Source: Alnus glutinosa
Taxonomy: Eukaryota; Streptophyta; Magnoliopsida; Fagales; Betulaceae
Direction of reading: 5' to 3'
Assembly: GCF_958979055.1 (NCBI RefSeq)
Contig: NC_084888.1
Coordinates: forward strand, 37,281,804-37,345,803
DNA length: 64,000 nt
Both the position numbers and the translations under genes were made by a program. Below the pieces are notes generated by a model that saw only the letters and a program-made list of their open reading frames with translations, searched no databases and had not been told where the DNA came from. Shown here one piece after another: positions 23,342 through 34,439 of this stretch (its first letter is position 1; the number at the start of each line of letters is the position of its first letter).

Positions 23342-24015
23342 CGTTTGTTTCGACGTAAAATGATTTCGACAAAATTATTTTCAGAAAAAATGATTTTCTT
23401 GAAAATATTTTTCGGTGTTTGGTTCGCACAAAAATATTACGAAATGCAAAAATCAGAGTTTGGCAAATGTCACCGGAATCCGGCAACGTCCGATCGCCGT
23501 TGCCGGATTCCGGCGAGAAAGTTTGACTGGATTTCGGCCGGAATCTTCCGGATCAACGGTCGGATCAAGTCATATCCGGCCGGATCCAGTCATATTCGGC
23601 CGGATCCTGGCCGTTTTGGCCAAATCCGGTTGGATCAATAGCCGAATCCATCCAGATCTAGCCTGAACCAGCCTGCTTGGCCGGAATCCAGCAATAGTCC
23701 GGCCAGAATTTGGTCCGCCGGTGGCCGGTAGGATTCCGGGGACCGGATGTTGTCGGATTCCGACGCCGACTGGATTCCAACGATCGACAATTGCTAAATT
23801 CTGACAATCGGATATCAAACATGCGTGTAAGAACGAAGAGCTTAATTTCAGAAAACGATTTACGATTTTAAAAATCGTAAATCGTTTTCCGAAAATTAAA
23901 GAAGCTTTTACGGTCAAATCGAAAATGATTTTCGTTGACTATTATTTTCGCCCATACCAAACACTGAAAAATATCGAAATCATTTTTCAGAAATCATTTT
24001 ATGTCGAAACAAACG
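23342..24015. mobile_element. Non-autonomous TIR element with GC-rich core, in unit 1 only
   Basis: Long inverted ends: CGTTTGTTTCGACGTAAAAT on the left and, on the opposite strand of the right end, CGTTTGTTTCGACATAAAAT, with similarity continuing about 100 bp inward. The core (23460-23780) is GC-rich with many CCGGAT and GGCCGGAT words and frames on both strands. Near the right side a nearly perfect hairpin is formed by AAAACGATTTACGATTTT and its complement (about 23852-23890). I could not find a convincing target-site duplication. The homologous place in unit 2 lacks the element. A Mutator-like origin is likely but unproven. Confidence 0.7.
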
Positions 24016-24883
24016 AAACATTAGAATAAATTTCGAGGAAAGTAAAGTTTACGGTAATAATTTTTGCTATCACGTTCAAAATTGAACACATAATAAATGC
24101 TTGAAAGTACGTGCATGTCTCCCCTTTAAGAATTCACACCCACTCATAGAGTGGAGCCTAGCTACAAATATATTGAGACAAAGAAAAGACTTTTGCACAA
24201 CAATGCACCAATCAACACTCATCGAGACAATCCTTAGCAAACCTATTCGTTCATTAGTTACTTCTTTGACGGGCTTAGCCGAATAATCGTACTTAAATCA
24301 AGCTGGCCTCTGTCCTCAAGGTTACGAGAAGCATCCTCTACGAAGTATTAAACTAGCTAGTACAAATTGTTTCTCCATTTCCCCACTTCTCGAGCGTGGT
24401 AAAAAAGAAATTTTGGGACTTTGTCCTACATCGGCTAAGGACCAAGAACAGAGTATGTTCTTAATTAAGCAATTGCGTAGATATACGCAATACCCTAGCA
24501 GTGGGTGCAGCTTTCTGAACCTCCCTTAATTTTATTTTTTTTTATTTTTTTATTTTTTTAACAAATAGCATGTGTTATTATAAATATTAAAAAAAACCCT
24601 AAAACTTACAATTTAAGAATAAAGGGACAGAACCCCCCTCTCTTAATTGGCCTATTCATTTTTTATGGTGTCTTTTCTTCATTTTCCCACTTTTATTTTT
24701 TTTACTTTTTATTAATTTTTAAAGTTTTTTAATTTTTTTAATGTATAGAACACATGTCAACACTTGAGAGTAGACACGTGAATTACCGTTAGTTTTTGGA
24801 TGGAAATTTGGACAGAGGTGTCATTTCCGTCTTTTTCCAAAACCAAAGTACCATCTACGATAAAAAAATGAAACACATAAGTA

Positions 24884-24889
<6 letters not shown>

Positions 24890-24945
<56 letters not shown>

Positions 24946-24990
24946 CAACAAGGAGCAATTCCCAATTTAACACCCCCCCCCCCCCCAAAA
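24890..24990. repeat. (AT)n and poly-C microsatellites
   Basis: About 25 AT dinucleotides (24892-24940), then a C-run near 24973-24986 and A-rich (AAAT)n. They have no coding value, although frames run through them on both strands. Confidence 0.85.
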
Positions 24991-25393
24991 AAATAAAAAA
25001 TAAATAAATAAATAAATAAATAAAGAGAAAAAGGACTAGTTGAAATTAATACAAATACGATCAGATCATCGGACTTACTCCATGCTCAAGTTCCCCCTTC
25101 AATTTCTAGGGTTTGAAAAATATTCTAAACATAAAACACATAAATTTTATTAAACAAGGCAAGTGCTTTCAAGTTAATTAAGAATGATTAATATTCATCC
25201 ATTCATGCATGGTTAGATCCCTGGATTCTTAGCCTCTACTCCTTCAGGCTTCAACCCCACTCTTAGCCTCTTAGGGACCCAAATTCTAAATTTAACCCTA
25301 ATCTCAAGGTGATTGATCTAATCCTTAACAACTCTAGAAGATGGAATCTCTTTCATCTCTTTCTAGGGTTTTTTTTTTTTTTTTTTTTTTTGG

Positions 25394-25665
25394 CAACAGC
25401 ATGGAGCACATTCTAAAAATCATCTGCCCCATGCATGTTCCCTCTCTTGGTAAGCTCATTTGGACTCCCAGCAAAAATGGGGACTTTTCATCATTCTCAG
25501 TTTACAAAACTGCTCAAGCCTCCTCCCTCAAACAACCCTCTCTGATCAAGACTTGAAAAATCTTTGGAGACGTACCAAAAAATCCATCAGAGGCTGAAGC
25601 TGCTTAATTTCGTGCGTGCATGGAATCGATTTGGAACGTTATCCCTACCTACAACACTCTCTTTT
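25394..25665 (+). pseudogene. LINE (L1-type) reverse transcriptase C-terminal remnant
   Basis: The open part encodes KLIWTPSKNGDFSSFSVYK, the conserved start of the zinc-binding region that follows plant L1 reverse transcriptases. After a stop at 25554, relics such as KIHQRLKLLNF and WNRFGTL continue in other frames. The segment is 5'-truncated with no RT catalytic box and no endonuclease. It lies in laccase unit 1, and I see no counterpart in unit 2. Confidence 0.72.
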
Positions 25666-26227
25666 TTAGAAAAAAATAATAGAAATCAGAAAACAAAATG
25701 CTCTTAAGGCGCATTACAACGTCGATTTTCTAAATTGTGCAAAGGGTTACAACAAATATTTCTCCATAATACAAATTGAGCTCATAAATCCTCTATTGTT
25801 TAATTGTGTTTTGTATATACGAAACTAAACTTGAAAAAACCCTTAGATTTTTTATTTTAGGAAGCTGAGACAGAGACTCGAAAGTTAAAATACATAAAGT
25901 GCATGTTAGAGAGAAAACATAAGAAGAGAGAAATTTTTTGTGTTTTTAAAAACTAGACTATAGTATATTATATATTGTGTTGAATAACAATTATTAATGT
26001 ATGTTCACTAACAATCACATTGTTTCATTATTAACTGTTAATTCAATAATAATAAACTGCTAATTAACAGACACTTAATTCAGACTATCATATCAAATAG
26101 AACTCCAGGTGTTGCTAAAGTTCTAAATCCTAGCAACAAAAATCAATGGTGTTTTCTCTCTCTCTCTAAGTTTTTCTCCGCAGAGAGGAGTGGTTTTGAA
26201 TAATGAGGAGAAACGAAATCAAGCAGG

Positions 26228-26885
26228 CACTACAAAAAAAACCACAATTCGCCACGTGTCTCAATATACACGTGGCTATTTGGGGCGTGGAAACAATTGC
26301 CCGCGTGTAATTAATACACGTGGCTAATTGGCCGCGTGTATTTAATACACGCGGCCAATTAGCCACGTGTATTTTATCAAGTGGCCAACTGGCCACGTGT
26401 ATTTATTACACGTGGCCAATTGGCCTCGTGTATTAAATGTGAGTAGCTAAAATATTTATATTTTTTATAATTTTTTTATATTTATATTTGCAATTGGCCA
26501 CGTGTATTTTATACACGTGGCCAACTGTTTTTATCAAATACATATATATTTAATCAAATATATATAAAAAATAAAATAAAATAAAATAAAATAAAATAAA
26601 ATATAATTTTTAATATAAATTTTTACCAAAATTTGTGCAGTAGGCGCGCGGGACAATTCCCGCGCCCACCTACACATTGGCTTAATTATTTCAAGTTTCA
26701 AATAAGGAAAAAAAATTTTGTTATATATCTCACGGTTTTTTCTCTTTCTCTCTCACGCAGTACGCGTCTTCTTCTTCCTCACGATCGTACAGCACGCGTC
26801 TTCTTCTTCCTCACGGTACTGTTCTTCTTCTTCCTCACGGTTCTTTCTCGCTCTCGCTCTCTCTCACTGTATCGCTCTCTCTAAC

Positions 26886-26927
<42 letters not shown>

Positions 26928-26995
26928 CTTTCTTTCTCTCCAAGCTCCGACCGGCCGGCCAGTACATCACCGGCGGGTAAGAAAATTGTACCCTC

Positions 26996-27074
<79 letters not shown>

Positions 27075-27916
27075 CTGTATCTCTCTCTCTCTGCATCTCT
27101 GTCTCTCTCTCTCTCTCTATATCTCTCTTTCTCTCTCTATCTCTCCAAACACCGACCGGCCGGCCAGTACATCACTCTCTCTCTCTCTAATACCTCTGTC
27201 TCTCTCACTCTCTGTTTCTAAATCTCTCTGTCTCTCTCTCTTTATATCTCTCTTTCTCTCTCTATCTCTCCAAACACCGACCGGCCGGCCAGTACATCAC
27301 TCTCTCTCTCTCTCTAATACCTCTGTCTCTCTCACTCTCGGTATCTCTCTCTGTCTCAGTATCTCTCTCTATCTCTCCAAACTCCGGCCGGCCAGTAGCT
27401 AAGTCTCCGACGAGTTGCCGAAGTTGGTTCTGCATGTGTTTCGTATAGGTATATCGTACGTATATGTATTAGGAAGGAAAAAAACTAAAACAAAAAAACA
27501 AGAAGAAGAAAAGAACATGCAGATTTGTTCTTTTCTTCTTCTTTTTTTTTTAAAGCAGTAATTTTGATTTTGGCAACGTGTATTCTTAACACGTATCAGA
27601 AAAAATATATAATTTTTCATTTTTTTTTTTTAAAAAAAAAATACATTTTGCCACGTGTATTTAAATACACGCGGCCAACTGTTGGCCGCGTGTATTTAAA
27701 TACACGTGGCTAACTGTCAGCCACGTGTACTTTAATACACGTGTCCAAGTGGCCACGTGTATTAAAATACAAGCGGCAAAATGTGCATTTAGTGATATCC
27801 GGATCTACCACGTGCGCACACGTGACTACTTGCACGTGGCCGACAGTTCGCCACGTGTACAGTGACCGTACACGTGGCGAAATGTAAGTGGCAAAAAACT
27901 TTTTTTTTTTGTAGTG
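26228..27916. mobile_element. Non-autonomous CACTA (En/Spm) element rich in CACGTG motifs, in unit 1 only
   Basis: The 1,689-bp element starts CACTACAAAAAAAA and ends in a T-run plus GTAGTG. It is flanked by the 3-bp duplication AGG (26225-26227, 27917-27919) typical of CACTA elements. Both subterminal regions (26250-26525 and 27645-27890) are packed with GCCACGTGTAT and its complement in head-to-head pairs. The middle (26730-27380) is (CT)n microsatellite broken by four near-copies of a block containing CCGACCGGCCGGCCAGTA or a shorter form. Several frames cross this region but encode only Ser/Leu or Arg/Glu runs. No transposase is present, so it depends on a partner in trans. The corresponding place in unit 2 has no such element. 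Confidence 0.9.
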
Positions 27917-27989
27917 AGGGTTTGATTTCGTTAGTTTTTGGTTTTGAATTTTTTGTTTGGTTGTTGAGAAATGCGATGAAGAAAACATA

Positions 27990-28410
27990 TGATAACTTCT
28001 TTTTTTTTTTTCTTAGATTAATTTCTTTTTGAAAAAACAACCTAAAAACTTCATATCGTTTTTTTGTAGAAACGACATAAAAAAAAGTGTTAAACGACGT
28101 AAAATAGTTTAAGTCATTCCAATTCAAACGACGAAAATTGTCATAGTTTCTTATAGTAACAACGTGAAATATTCACGTCATTTAACAAAAGCGATGGAAA
28201 ATTAATTGTTTACGTCGTTTGAACTGTAACGACGAAAAATACTGTCGTTTTGTTGTACAAATGAGGCAAAACCATTTTCTTGACCTTAGGTTTCACAATA
28301 GTACGTTGACAAATTAAACGACGTCAAATTTGTTTGACGTCATTAATTTCACTGTTCACATCGTTTTTGAAACGACGCCAAATAGCGATTTATTTATTTA
28401 TTTTCTAGTG
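27990..28410. mobile_element. Right-end remnant of a second CACTA-like element
   Basis: The segment contains many AAACGACG/CGTCGTTT-type words on both strands and ends TTTTCTAGTG at 28410, the complement of a CACTAGAAAA terminus. Similarity to unit 2 resumes immediately after this point (GTTGCTCTC against CTTGCTCTC), which supports 28410 as an insertion boundary. No matching left end is visible; it may be deleted. Confidence 0.5.
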
Positions 28411-29847
28411 GATGTTGTTGCTCTCTAGCATATATAGTCACCTCTCATCATGGATTGGAATATATCCTAGCCTCCCTAATTTTAGATGCCCTTGATTTGT
28501 TAGTTTAGCTTTATAGCTGGTCGAAATTCAAAGAACGCCGGAGCGCTAGTTATCTCGCTCATAACCTACCAAAATGGGTTGCTCCATCTATCTATAAGCA
28601 TTATCACTCTCGTTGTCCATGGTATAACTAACCTCCACCCTTCACGGTGGCCGTCGGCCGAGTGAGAATGCTGTACTCTTCATATTTATAATTGTTTTTT
28701 CTATTCTTTTCTTTTCTAATTCTTTTCTCATCTCATCTATAAAATAAATACTTTTAATAACTTTTCTTTTCTTTTCTTTTTGGTTCTAGATCTCATAAGT
28801 AATTATGAATGATTCTTCGAACAACACGTTTTTCACTCTCCCCTTTCCATTAATGCATGTAAATATCCAGCGACGGAGGATGATTAAAGTCCACTTGGTT
28901 AGTTTAAATGTGGACCATAACCATCCACCGACTAAATTAGTCAAATCTCCTTTAAAAGAAAAAAATGAGTGTAGAAGACTTCTTTTAATTAGTAGGTGGC
29001 ACGTATTTATTAGTACAGATCGAAGAATGGGTCCAACAGTAATTCATTAAGAGATACTTGCATTGATAAATTAGATCGACTACGTACATACTTGATCATT
29101 TAGGTAGCCTAACTGTCACTGACTAATACACATGGGTGACCCATATATATATATATATATATTATTTTTTTTGCATATTTAATTTTAAGAAAAAAGTTGG
29201 CATATTCATCAATCCATCGACCATCAAATTGATTATATCTCTCTAAACTTTATATCGTGACAATGTCTCCAAAATTATATAAAAAAACAAAAAATGCTAA
29301 TATTCCTTCAAAAGCATGCAAACAAATAAAAATAATAGTCAAACCGAAAATCAAAAAACCTTTTTTAGTTTTCGAAAATCATGACTTTTGGATCGGTGGA
29401 TGTGTTTAATTTACCTTACTGTCAAGTTTATCGTTTAATTTTTATAGTTATTAAGCAAAATAGACACGTGTCACTATCTAATTGGTGCTAACATGTAAAC
29501 TTAATTAATGGATTCTGTTAATTTTTTTTACGGTAGGATCAATTTAGTTTTTTGGCTAACCTTAAGAGTGATTAATCACATTTTAAAACTCATTTAGCAA
29601 TTTTAAAAACCTCAAACTATAACGAGTAATGTTATAAATCACTCTTTTATCACTTTTGTGTCCAAAAATGACTTCTAGAATTACTTCAAACTACAAGAAC
29701 TAAAAATGCATTTATCCTCCAAAAAAAATTCTGACACCCTCCAACCACATAATGATAAGGACGGAATCAAAATTTTTTGTTTGGAGGGACCAAAATATAA
29801 ACGAAACCAAACTTAATTTTGATGACGCCAAACCTAATTTTTAAACC

Positions 29848-29852
29848 TAAAA

Positions 29853-29897
<45 letters not shown>

Positions 29898-30074
29898 TAA
29901 TGATTCAATGCCACCTAAATATACAACTTTTCACCACCTTGCCTATGTGGCAAGGTGGTCCCCCACAACTTTTTGAGTTTTTTTATTTTTTTAAAATAAA
30001 TTAAAGTGGGGGACCACCTTGCCACATAGACAAGGTGGTGAAAAATTGTATATTTAGGTGGTAGTGAATCACTA

Positions 30075-30116
<42 letters not shown>
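29848..30116. repeat. (AT)n microsatellite split by a MITE
   Basis: AT dinucleotides run 29848-29894 and again 30078-30116 on either side of the MITE at 29895-30077, as if the MITE inserted into one AT tract. Confidence 0.8.
29895..30077. mobile_element. MITE family A, copy 2
   Basis: 183 bp, the same length as copy 1 at 13180, with the same foldback arms (GAATAATGATTCAATGCCACC to GGTAGTGAATCACTACTC). The hairpin is better preserved here. The flanking TATATATAT is compatible with a 9-bp duplication but uninformative inside an AT tract. Confidence 0.85.
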
Positions 30117-30118
<2 letters not shown>

Positions 30119-30119
30119 C

Positions 30120-30517
30120 TTAATAATAATTTAAAAAAAAAAATTGAAAATCAAGAGAGGCCGGTCCCCTTGGTCAGCGTGTAGTTCCGTGTCAATTTCA
30201 AGTATCAACAAATTGCAAAAGAGACGTTAGTCTAACATTTTTCGCATTTGTTTCTTTGTAGTTGGCTTCCTTCTATCTTTTATCTCTTCCACCGTCTCAC
30301 CTACACAATCCGTTGGCGTGAAGACCCACAATGCATTATGGATATTTTAGTGAACAAATAAAGCAACAAATTAAGTATTACTATGTATTAACCAAATTGC
30401 TAAGTCAGCCGTTGTATTTGAAAGCTTTCCCAATTCTTTCCTCTGTTCTCCCCCCCCCCCCCCCCCCCCACCAATGGAAGGAAAGGGTTTCTTATTCACT
30501 TCTTTCCTGCTTTGAAT
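30120..30517. other. Intergenic DNA between the duplication units
   Basis: No gene seen. It includes a run of about 18 C (30450-30468). The segment TGGAGGGACC near 29786 and AGAGGCCGGTCCCC near 30155 might be ends of an older element around the MITE, but this is weak. Confidence 0.4.
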
Positions 30518-30950
30518 TTGGACTCATAAAGAAACTCATTCTTGGATTTTTCCTATCATTCATTCTTGTTGTTTTCTTGCTTCAGGAGCTGAACAATCAC
30601 GGAATTTTGTGAGCTGAGGTTGTTGGTTGGACCGATATTCCTCATCATGCATGTCTACGGCGAAATATTTTATTGAAATTGAGTAAATTATAAGGTAAGT
30701 GATACAATGTTATTTCAAAAGCCAATAAAAAATACTGAATTTAATTATTTTAAGTAATATTATGCATGGGTTGCTTTCCTCTGAGATACCTGGCTCTGGC
30801 TGCACGGGATACCTTCATTATCTACCATTTTACGATTATGTTGCCTTCCCTTTAGAATGTTCTTGATTTTATCGGTCTATCTATATTGTAATATTGACAC
30901 CGTTCAAGAAAAAGAAAGGATCTTTATACTGACTGAATTAGAATGAGACT

Positions 30951-31352
30951 TGGGAGATGGCTCGTGTTTTGCACGCACCGACTCAGGTAATAGTCGGTTC
31001 TTTTTTCAGCAAGGGCAGTGACACCATCCTGTTTGGCTGGGTTTCTTTTATAGTAACTGTCTATTAGAGTTTGAGTCTTTCGAGCTCTTGTTTGGATGTA
31101 CACATTTATGATGGTTGTTTATGTACACCAATTTGGTGATTATGTACCTTTGGTTCATTAATGAAAGTTTAACTTTCTTTCTCAAAAGTCTTCAAGGGGT
31201 AGCTCAATCGGTTGAGGATCAAGACTCATCAAACGGTAGTCACTAATTTGAATCATCTCTCCCTCTTCTTACGTTGACATGTCAAAAAAAAATAAAAAAA
31301 AAAAAAAAAAAAACTTTCTTCTAAAAAATAAAAAAGAAAAGAAAGAAGAAGA
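30951..31352 (+). mobile_element. 5'-truncated LINE tail with a nested SINE-like sequence, in unit 2
   Basis: The 402-bp block is bounded by an 11-bp direct repeat AGAATGAGACT (30940-30950, 31353-31363), as expected from target-primed insertion. Its first part (to about 31180) resembles plant L1 3' ends (TATGTACCTTTGG, then TTCATTAATGAAA). From about 31180 a tRNA-like piece follows, with an A-box (TAGCTCAATCGG) and a weak B-box (AATTTGAATC), ending in a long A-run. AACTTTCTT at both 31171 and 31312 may be the SINE's own target duplication. Confidence 0.6.
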
Positions 31353-31693
31353 AGAATGAGACTCGTACACCATTAAAAATATTCCAAGTTTTAAATCTGT
31401 CTTCAACATTATCTATAGAAAAATAAAAAATAAAAATACATCTCAAACCAAGAAACATCTCGGGTCTATAGCTAAATTAGATGGCACTTCAGTGTTGCAA
31501 GTTGCAACCACTTGATCACCATCTCCTCTGAACCCGCTTTATCTATCAAAAAGAACAATGAAACAGAGCAAGCACTAGGTCCCCAAATGCAGGGAAAACA
31601 ACACAGGAATCGTGAACTAGTAGCAGAAAAAAAAATATTAAAAAACCCTGTTTCGGGATTATGAATTTGGAGGTAATTATTCTGTTGATGATC

Positions 31694-34176
31694 TTAACAA
31701 AGTGGCAAATCCGCTGGAGGAGGTTCGATCGACTGCAATTCTCCTACTCCATTATCTACAAAGAACACCATGGCCAAACCCCAGCCGATATGAACATCCA
31801 AGTGACAGTGCATTAGCCAGGCACCTATATAAGTCAAACAGAGATGGTTGAATTCATATCTATGAAAAAGCTGAAAATATAATGGAAATTGTAATATATG
31901 TGAACTTCTGAGTAAATTTTACCTGGATTGTCAGCGACAAATCTGATGACTGCCCATCCATTCACAGGTACTGCCACTGTGTTCCTTAGAGGTGGATCGA
32001 CAAGGTTAAATTTTGCTGTATCAGTCTTGGAATTGAAATTTCCAAAACCCTCCGCAATGATGTAGAAATCGTATCCGTGAAGATGAACTGGGTGGTTCTC
32101 AGGGGTGAAGATACTAGTGTCTTGTAAAACGATCTGCACCCTTGACCCGTACTTCAACTTGTACCCCTTAGTCCCAGGAACAGGTTGCCACAGTGAGCGG
32201 CTGACATTGCCGGTGTAATCAAATTGTACGGGTGGGTTCGCCGGAAAATCAGTGGTGAAAACTCCAGGTATGCCTTGCTCATATGCCTGCAGTATGGAGA
32301 TGTTGGATGGGAGAACAAAAGACTCATTGTTCATGCTGGCAGTAAAGCGCGTTCCATTGGGGCCCTGGCACCGCCTGGTTTTATTAAGATGTTTCGAGCA
32401 TTGGTTGAGTCCTAGACCGATTGTGAAGAAGAGGTTTTCATCGATCACAGTGGGGACTTCAACTTTCCTGGGACTTCTGAAGCTTTTACTGAAGGCGGTG
32501 ACAGTGGCTGTGTCATTGAAAGCCGGTAGAGTAGCATTAACTGGTTTGCTTGATGCACAGTTTTTGGCAGCGCAAGGAGCAGACTTGTATTCGAGAATGG
32601 CTGTGGTGGTGGTGTTGTCGAATGGTGCACCTGGGGCACTAGCATAGGCACATCCTGCCGCGTAGTATCGAGCCGGAGGCTGGTCACCATTGATCAAAAC
32701 GTCCGTGGTCTGGCCAGGGCCTAGCATGATGACGGTGGTGGTGAAGGGCTTGGTGTAGGAGGCATCAGCACCAACAACTGTGAGCTTGTGGTTGGCAACT
32801 GTGAAGAACAGCTCTTGGTTCAAGGCGGCATTGATGACTCGGAGGAGGTTTGTCTCGCCGGCGTCTATTGGAATTATGACAGTGTCTGCATAGGCAATCA
32901 AGTCATTTTCTTTGAAATCGATATTTTTTTTTTTTTTTTTTGAACATGAAATCGATATTGAATCATAACAAGCATAAGCAGTTCAATTTTCAGCCATTAG
33001 ACTGGTTGGGGCGGTTGGGCCATGTCGCCTGGCCCACTGGCTGAGCTTGGCCCAAAGGACTTTTTTTATATCATGACCGGAAAAGAAGAATAAGAAGAAG
33101 ATTTAATTGAGCCGTGTATTTAATCTGAGAGACTGAGGACGTGTTATATTATAAGTCTTTTATAAATTAATTAATGTGACAGTCTTGATACCATTGCATC
33201 ACTAACTAAAATGTAAATTATCAATTTAGATTAATTTCTAAGAAGCAAACCTTTGCTGGAGCAGTTATAAAGATCGCCAGGTTGACCGTTAATAGTATAT
33301 GCATCAGACACGTTTGGAGCTCCTCCTGTGCGAGTCGCCTGCCTCACAACATCGATGGGGTTTGCATTCCACCATTCACCTAATAATATTCATCGTAATT
33401 CTTCATTGTTAGTTACTAGCTTATTTAATCATCATTAATGCAATCAAATTGTTAAAAAAAAAAAAAAAAAAAAAAATTAGCTAAATTAAGACGTATTTGT
33501 GAAATAAATTATAAGGGAGCATTAATTACCAAGAAGAATGGGTGTTTCACGCTTTGGCTTAGGGAATGGGTAGGAATCTCCTTCTTTAGGACGAATAATG
33601 AGGGCTCCATAAACTGTGGCTCTGAGCCATGAGCTATGAGCATGCCACCACAATGTCCCTTCTTGCCCTTGAATCGTGAAACGATATGTGTAACTTCTTC
33701 CTGGCCGAATAGGGCACTGCGTCACAAATTCAGGCCCGTCTGCCCATCCAGTTCTCATTTGCCGAATGCCATGCCTGAACAATATTTTTTTTTTTGGTTC
33801 GTGAAAAATAATCTTTTTTAGTTATCAAGTAAAAGAGTTAAAAAGTGTTCAAGGAGTCTTTATATGTATGTATATAGCCATGTAATTAAATATGGACATG
33901 CATGCGTTTCCCATGGACAGAGTTGGCTAGTAAAGGACAAACAAGTATGTTAATGTTCAAAAGCTCGATCATGCATGCAATTACCAGTGAATGGTGGCAT
34001 TGTAGCGAGCTTTGTTTGTGACTTTGACAATCAAAGTGTCACCATTGTTCACTTCCAAGGTTGGGCCCGGATATTGCCCATTCACCGTGATGGCGTTGCG
34101 GGTTTTGCACAGCCTCTTCACTGGTGTTGCTTGAATCTGTTTCAAGCCAAACAGTGCGGTATTTAATTATAATAAT

Positions 34177-34220
<44 letters not shown>

Positions 34221-34350
34221 ATACGACAAATTCATGCTGGTGAGTTTTGGCTTGTGAAGAGGACATTGCTGAAGCAAAGAGAAGCAAAAGACCAAAGCAA
34301 ATGATGAGAGAGCACCGAGAACTGGCAAAAATGCTCTTAAGGGCCTCCAT
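31694..34350 (-). CDS. LAC12-like: Laccase, LAC12/LAC5-type, copy 2 (intact, six exons)
   Basis: Same role as copy 1: a secreted multicopper phenol oxidase of the cell wall. Minus-strand exons are 34225-34350, 33985-34136, 33530-33774, 33251-33379, 31923-32885 and 31694-31824. All five introns are GT-AG. The total is 1,746 bp, encoding 581 residues, one residue longer than copy 1 in the signal-peptide exon ([12 protein letters not shown]). Exons 2 to 6 have exactly the same lengths as copy 1. All four copper-binding stretches are intact (HWHG, WWHAH, HPVHLHG, HCHLDVH). Substitutions include [10 protein letters not shown] for [10 protein letters not shown] and [14 protein letters not shown] for [14 protein letters not shown]. 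Intron 4 is compact (32886-33250). Both copies look functional, so recent tandem duplication with possible divergence is the simplest reading. Confidence 0.95.
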
Positions 34351-34432
34351 GTCTAGTACTAAGCCTTTTTATGATATGGTTAAGGCGATAATGCAAGTGA
34401 GGAGTGAGAGACATGCAGGCAGCAAGAAGCTC

Positions 34433-34439
34433 TTTTATA
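34433..34439 (-). promoter_or_regulatory. TATA box of laccase copy 2
   Basis: TATAAAA on the minus strand, about 85 bp upstream of the ATG, in the same context as in copy 1. A (GA)n run at about 34180-34218 lies in intron 1. Confidence 0.6.

Larger units (their letters stand above)
17905..29220. repeat. Laccase tandem duplication, unit 1
   Basis: Collinear similarity to unit 2 (about 30518-37010) runs through both laccase genes and their flanks. Anchors are CTGAACAATCACGGAA at 17981 and 30589, the whole gene, TTAGTCCAAG(C/T)TGCCTT downstream (about 23134 and 35080), CTTCTTTGACGGG (about 24261 and 35299) and CTCATAAGTAAT (28793 and 36448). The offset shrinks from about 12.6-13.0 kb to 7.7 kb because unit 1 carries more transposon DNA. 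Exact breakpoints cannot be fixed by eye. Confidence 0.8.

Noticed and set aside
24415..24500. TCCTACATCGG, similar to the upstream element of plant snRNA promoters (RTCCCACATCG)
   Set aside because: No properly spaced TATA box and no U1-U6 or 7SL sequence follows.
26718..27402. Overlapping long frames on both strands (up to 167 codons)
   Set aside because: They translate only (CT)n microsatellite inside the CACTA element and give Ser/Leu or Arg/Glu runs.
31187..31260. tRNA gene suggested by an A-box
   Set aside because: The B-box is degenerate and no cloverleaf can be folded; better explained as SINE sequence.
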